Origin: Candidatus Parcubacteria bacterium
GTDB taxonomy: Bacteria; Patescibacteriota; Patescibacteriia; UBA1558; GWA2-36-10
DNA length: 9,854 nt
Direction of reading: 5' to 3'
Assembly (NCBI GenBank): GCA_023246135.1
Contig: JAHFJB010000007.1
Coordinates: 1 to 9,854 of the forward strand
The notes below the pieces were generated by a model. That model was not told where the DNA came from and ran no database searches. It worked only from the letters and a program-made list of their open reading frames with translations. Of this stretch, positions 7,180-9,854 are shown piece after piece. A program made the translations under genes and the position numbers. Position 1 is the stretch's first letter. Every line of letters starts with the position of its first letter.

Positions 7180-7208
7180 ATTATACTAATAAATACCCGC
7201 AAAGTCAA
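7180..7208 (-). promoter_or_regulatory. Candidate promoter of the LCP-der-pth operon
   Basis: On the minus strand, TTGACT (7208-7203) and a perfect TATAAT (7185-7180) are separated by 17 bases. This is a near-consensus sigma70-type promoter facing the LCP gene. The predicted leader is about 95 nt long, longer than for the other genes here. No terminator or recognised riboswitch was seen in it. The divergent gap 7079-7321 contains this promoter and the lepB promoter and no gene. Confidence 0.75.
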
Positions 7209-7255
7209 ACCAGCTGTTTTAGTCAATTTAGGCCAATTTTGCCCATTTTTTCTAG

Positions 7256-7284
7256 TTGATTTTAATCTAAGCTTTGTGTATAAT
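7256..7284 (+). promoter_or_regulatory. Candidate promoter of lepB-hisS
   Basis: TTGATT (7256-7261), a 17-base spacer and a perfect TATAAT (7279-7284) precede lepB. The leader would be about 30 nt. A second TATAAT at 7293-7298 has no good -35 box at the right distance. The gap between this promoter and the minus-strand one is about 47 bp. Confidence 0.75.
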
Positions 7285-7321
7285 TATTTTACTATAATAC
7301 TAATATTAACTATTTTTTTAT

Positions 7322-7984
7322 ATGCCAGAAGTTAAGAAAAGGCCAGGCACAACCAGCAATGAAATTAAGCCCGATGAGCCGGCAGCACTTGTTGAGGAAA
7401 TGGACTTAAGCCATTTTTCCGAAGAAGAAACTGGACCAGTCACAAGTTGGGCTAAAAGATTTGGTTTGCTAGTCTTTGAGATAGTCAAGGTAGTTTTGAT
7501 TTCTTTGGCAATTATTTTGCCAGTAAGATTGTTTTTGGTACAGCCGTTTTATGTTGAGGGCGCTTCTATGGAGCCAAATTTTCACGCCAGCGATTATTTG
7601 ATTATTGATGAGTTGTCTTATCGTTTCCATCAGCCACAGCGAGGTGAGGTAATAATTTTTAAGAATCCCCGCAACCATCGTGAATATTTTATCAAGAGGG
7701 TCATAGGTTTGCCCGGTGAGTCAGTAGAAGTCAAAGATGGCCGGGTGTTTGTTAATGGCAAAGAACTAGCCGAGGCTTATATTAAGCATTTTTCTATAGA
7801 TACTTATTCAGCTGTAAAATTAGCTGATAATCATTATTTTGTCATGGGTGATAATCGCACTAACAGCCTTGATTCTCGTCAGATCGGGTCTATTAGTAAG
7901 GAGGCTATCATTGGTCGGGTCTGGGTCCGCGGTTGGCCATTAGACAAGATGAATACTTTTAATTTGCCAGATTATAATCAATAG
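7322..7984 (+). CDS. lepB: Signal peptidase I
   Basis: Membrane-bound Ser/Lys protease that cuts signal peptides from exported proteins. It has 220 residues. An acidic cytoplasmic N-terminus of about 46 residues is followed by a single membrane segment (about 47-70). The catalytic domain outside the membrane contains all the family boxes: GASMEP with nucleophile S82, RGEVIIFKNP (108-116), YFIKRVIGLPGE with general base K125, and GDNRTNSLDSR (176-186). The single-span layout is like that of Gram-positive SipS-type enzymes rather than the two-span E. coli LepB. Start ATG 7322 follows a T-rich stretch with no Shine-Dalgarno sequence. hisS begins 5 bp after the stop codon, so the two are almost certainly co-transcribed. 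Confidence 0.97.
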   Translation: MPEVKKRPGTTSNEIKPDEPAALVEEMDLSHFSEEETGPVTSWAKRFGLLVFEIVKVVLISLAIILPVRLFLVQPFYVEGASMEPNFHASDYLIIDELSYRFHQPQRGEVIIFKNPRNHREYFIKRVIGLPGESVEVKDGRVFVNGKELAEAYIKHFSIDTYSAVKLADNHYFVMGDNRTNSLDSRQIGSISKEAIIGRVWVRGWPLDKMNTFNLPDYNQ

Positions 7985-7989
7985 ACCTT

Positions 7990-9321
7990 ATGTCAGTTAA
8001 AAAAAGCAACAAGAAAAACAAACTGCAGTTAGTCAAAGGCATGAAAGACATTTTGCCTGATGAGCAGAATTACTGGGATATGGTCCGCGCTAAAGTTAAA
8101 AACATCGCTAGAAGTTATGGCTTTGCTCGGATTGATACACCAATTGTAGAATCAACGGGGTTATTTAAGAGGGGAGTAGGCGAGGATACCGATGTTGTTA
8201 GCAAAGAAATGTATTCTTTTGTCACTGAAGGTGGTGATAAATTATCTTTGCGTCCAGAAAATACGGCTGGTGTGGTGAGAAGCTACATTGAGCATGGCAT
8301 GTTAAATTTGCCTCAGCCAGTCAAGTTGTATTATATGGGTCCATTTTTCCGCCATGATAATCCGCAGGCGGGTCGCTATCGTCAGTTTTGGCAATTTGGT
8401 TTTGAAGTGATTGGTGAGAGCGAAGCAGTGATTGACGCTCAGCTAATTGCTATTTCTTTTTATGTTCTCAAAGATTTAGGCCTAGACGCGGAAATACACA
8501 TCAATAGTGTGGGTGACAATAATTGCCGTCCGCAATATCTCAAGGTGCTCAAAAAATACTATCAAGATAGAAAAGATGATTTGTGTCATGATTGTGTGGA
8601 GCGTCTAGCTAAGAATCCTTTGCGCATTTTGGATTGTAAAAATAAAAAATGTCAGAGCTTATCAGAAGAAGCGCCGCAAATGGTTGATCACTTGTGCGAG
8701 GCCTGTAAAAATCACTTTATGGCAGTTTTGGAATATCTGGATGAGTTGGACGTAAAATACAATTTGAATCCGCGCATAGTCAGAGGTTTGGATTATTATA
8801 CGAGGACTGCTTGGGAAATATTTTTACCATCTAATGAAGAAGGCAAGTTAAATGCCTTGGGCGGTGGCGGTCGTTATGATGATTTAGTAGAGACCTTAGG
8901 TGGCCGGCCCACACCAGCTGTAGGTTTTGCTATTGGCATTGAAAGGGTCCTTGCTAAGTTGCAAGAAAATAAGATAACCCCAACACCAGCGCCAGATTTT
9001 GATATTTATGTGGCTCAATTAGGCGTAGAAGCCCGCAAAAAAGCTTTAAAGCTTTTTGAAGAGTTGCGCCAAGACGGACTTCAGGTAACAGAAAATATGT
9101 CCAAAAAAGGCCTTAAAGACCAATTGGACATAGCTGATAAGCGTGGTACTAAATATACTTTGATCTTGGGCCAGAAAGAAATTTCCGATGGCACAGTGCT
9201 CATACGCGATATGGAAAATGGTGTGCAGGAAATAGTTGATTATAACAAAATTAAGAATGAAATCAGGAAAAGGCTTGAGCATAAAGTGATGAAAAACAGC
9301 AAATTGAAAAAAATATCATAA
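7990..9321 (+). CDS. hisS: Histidine-tRNA ligase
   Basis: Class II aminoacyl-tRNA synthetase that charges tRNA-His. The 443 residues are in the family range. N-terminal KGMKDILPDE (16-25) is followed by LRPENTAGVVR, motif 2 YYMGPFFRHDNPQAGRYRQF (115-133, R121), the histidine motif GLDYYTRT (266-273), the glycine loop LGGGGRYDDL (290-299) and motif 3 GFAIGIERV (312-320). The anticodon-binding domain occupies about 335-430. The insertion domain has six cysteines, C199, C202, C216, C221, C236 and C239, in a CxxC...C....C...CxxC layout that could bind a metal; many HisRS enzymes have lost these cysteines. A lysine-rich tail ends the protein. There is no Shine-Dalgarno sequence; it is the second gene after lepB. 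Confidence 0.97.
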   Translation: MSVKKSNKKNKLQLVKGMKDILPDEQNYWDMVRAKVKNIARSYGFARIDTPIVESTGLFKRGVGEDTDVVSKEMYSFVTEGGDKLSLRPENTAGVVRSYIEHGMLNLPQPVKLYYMGPFFRHDNPQAGRYRQFWQFGFEVIGESEAVIDAQLIAISFYVLKDLGLDAEIHINSVGDNNCRPQYLKVLKKYYQDRKDDLCHDCVERLAKNPLRILDCKNKKCQSLSEEAPQMVDHLCEACKNHFMAVLEYLDELDVKYNLNPRIVRGLDYYTRTAWEIFLPSNEEGKLNALGGGGRYDDLVETLGGRPTPAVGFAIGIERVLAKLQENKITPTPAPDFDIYVAQLGVEARKKALKLFEELRQDGLQVTENMSKKGLKDQLDIADKRGTKYTLILGQKEISDGTVLIRDMENGVQEIVDYNKIKNEIRKRLEHKVMKNSKLKKIS

Positions 9322-9325
9322 TATA

Positions 9326-9368
9326 TTGGCAATGTATTGACTTTTGGTCTAAAATTTGTCATTATAAT
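9326..9368 (+). promoter_or_regulatory. Candidate promoter(s) for rpsU
   Basis: The 117-bp gap before rpsU contains TTGGCA (9326-9331) with TAAAAT (9350-9355) at 18 bases, and TTGACT (9337-9342) with a perfect TATAAT (9363-9368) at a rather long 20 bases. One of them probably drives rpsU, with a leader of about 60-75 nt. No hairpin terminator for hisS is visible, so read-through from lepB-hisS may also supply rpsU. Confidence 0.5.
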
Positions 9369-9424
9369 ACTGATGAATAGCAAACTTTTAGGTAATTATT
9401 AATTTATTTTTTAATATAAAGAAC

Positions 9425-9432
9425 GGAGGTGA
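9425..9432 (+). promoter_or_regulatory. Strong Shine-Dalgarno sequence of rpsU
   Basis: GGAGGTGA is complementary over eight bases to the usual 3' end of bacterial 16S rRNA and sits 6 bases before the GTG start, an optimal distance. No other start codon in the window has such a site. No CCTCC or ACCTCC stretch occurs in the leader upstream, so a simple local hairpin does not hide it. A second GGAGGT lies at 9444-9449, just after the start codon. Confidence 0.92.
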
Positions 9433-9438
9433 ATTATA

Positions 9439-9684
9439 GTGTTGGAGGTCAAAAGAAAGGACGGCGAATCTTTTGAGAGTTTGATCAGGAGATTTACCAA
9501 AAAAACCATTCAAAGCGGAAAAATATTGCAAGCAAAGAAAGTAAGGTTTTATACCAAGGAAAAGACCAAAAGAGAGTTGAAAGAGAGTGCCCTGAGGAAA
9601 AAAGGCATTAATTCTCACCTCGAATACTTAAAGCGTATTGGCAAAATGGAAGAGTTCGGGCCAAAACGTAATAAAAAACGCTAA
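9439..9684 (+). CDS. rpsU: 30S ribosomal protein S21 (bS21)
   Basis: Small basic protein of the 30S platform near the 3' end of 16S rRNA, where it influences mRNA binding at initiation. It has 81 residues, against about 71 in E. coli. The N-terminal half fits the family: EVKRKDGESFESLIRRFTKK (3-22), followed by a GKIL turn, and AKKVRFYTKEKTKR with F37-Y38. The C-terminus is extended, lysine-rich and helical-looking, with HLEYLKRIGKMEEF (60-73) before a KRNKKR end. GTG at 9439 is chosen because the Shine-Dalgarno sequence points to it and the N-terminus matches the family. The next gene follows after 3 bp. Bacteroidota bS21 also comes from a gene with an exceptional Shine-Dalgarno sequence; whether the same logic holds here is inferred. 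Confidence 0.95.
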   Translation: MLEVKRKDGESFESLIRRFTKKTIQSGKILQAKKVRFYTKEKTKRELKESALRKKGINSHLEYLKRIGKMEEFGPKRNKKR

Positions 9685-9687
9685 TCC

Positions 9688-9854
9688 ATGTCTCTAGAAC
9701 AAACTATTGACAATGATTTAAAAGTGGCTTTAAAAGCTAAGGACGAGATCAAAGTATCGACTCTACGCATGTTGAGGAGTACTTTGAAAAATTTTGCTAT
9801 TGAAAAAAGAAAATCTAATCTGGAAGATGAAGAAGTTATTGCTGGGATTAAGAG
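9688..9854 (+). CDS. yqeY: YqeY / GatB-related domain protein, N-terminal part (3' end outside window)
   Basis: The frame from ATG 9688 is open for 55 codons to the window end. The product begins MSLEQTIDNDLKVALKAKD and continues with STLRMLRSTLKN, AIEKR and LEDEEVIAGIK. This is the characteristic start of the YqeY family: a short helical domain with an LRML segment, then a DEEV segment, related to the tail domain of the GatB amidotransferase subunit. Proteins of this family have about 150 residues and are often encoded beside rpsU, as here with a 3-bp gap. Their role is not well defined; a tRNA-related function is suggested by the GatB similarity. There is no Shine-Dalgarno sequence, so translational coupling to rpsU is likely. 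Identity is confident despite truncation by the window. Confidence 0.88.
   Translation, partial: MSLEQTIDNDLKVALKAKDEIKVSTLRMLRSTLKNFAIEKRKSNLEDEEVIAGIK

Noticed and set aside
9397..9416. Hairpin TATTAA / TTAATA in the rpsU leader
   Set aside because: Six A-T pairs with an 8-nt loop are too weak to claim, and the structure does not cover the Shine-Dalgarno sequence.
333..9684. Possible UGA recoding, since no visible gene stops with TGA (nine TAA and two TAG)
   Set aside because: No in-frame TGA occurs in any conserved protein, so there is no sign of UGA as glycine or tryptophan; TAA preference is expected in AT-rich DNA.
1..9854. Mobile elements, CRISPR arrays, toxin-antitoxin or defence genes
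   Set aside because: All gene-sized frames are accounted for by housekeeping families, and no direct-repeat arrays, transposase motifs or terminal inverted repeats were seen.

Overview
This window looks like chromosomal housekeeping sequence from an AT-rich bacterium, most likely a member of the Candidate Phyla Radiation (Patescibacteria, Parcubacteria-like). The pointers are compact genes of standard families, very short gaps, lepB directly followed by hisS, a LytR-CpsA-Psr gene in front of der and pth, and almost no Shine-Dalgarno sequences. The standard genetic code fits throughout. The lineage is inferred from style and gene order, because no 16S rRNA gene is present.

Layout: (1) 1-1549, plus strand: the end of nusG, then rplK and rplA, closed by a strong intrinsic terminator. 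The gaps before rplK and before rplA each hold a copy of the same 40-nt two-helix RNA element. Its shape and sequence resemble the L1-binding site of 23S rRNA, so L1 probably controls both genes. (2) 1563-3587, plus strand: a short CDP-alcohol phosphatidyltransferase and a complete M17 leucyl aminopeptidase (pepA). (3) 3584-7078, minus strand: an operon read LCP protein, der, pth. Its end overlaps the pepA stop codon. (4) 7079-7321: a divergent promoter region. (5) 7322-9321, plus strand: lepB and hisS, 5 bp apart. (6) 9322-9854, plus strand: a promoter-bearing gap, then rpsU with a near-perfect Shine-Dalgarno sequence, then the start of a YqeY-like gene.

Most genes serve protein synthesis or its quality control: NusG, uL11, uL1, Pth, Der, HisRS, bS21 and YqeY. 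LepB and the LCP protein act at the cell envelope, and the CDP-alcohol phosphatidyltransferase at lipid head groups.

Two regulatory patterns are the main points of interest. The first is the duplicated, evenly spaced L1-type operator. The second is that, of eleven visible start codons, only that of rpsU has a Shine-Dalgarno sequence. The second pattern recalls the bS21 autoregulation described in Bacteroidota, where ribosomes hide their anti-Shine-Dalgarno sequence. No mobile element, CRISPR array, tRNA or rRNA gene was seen.
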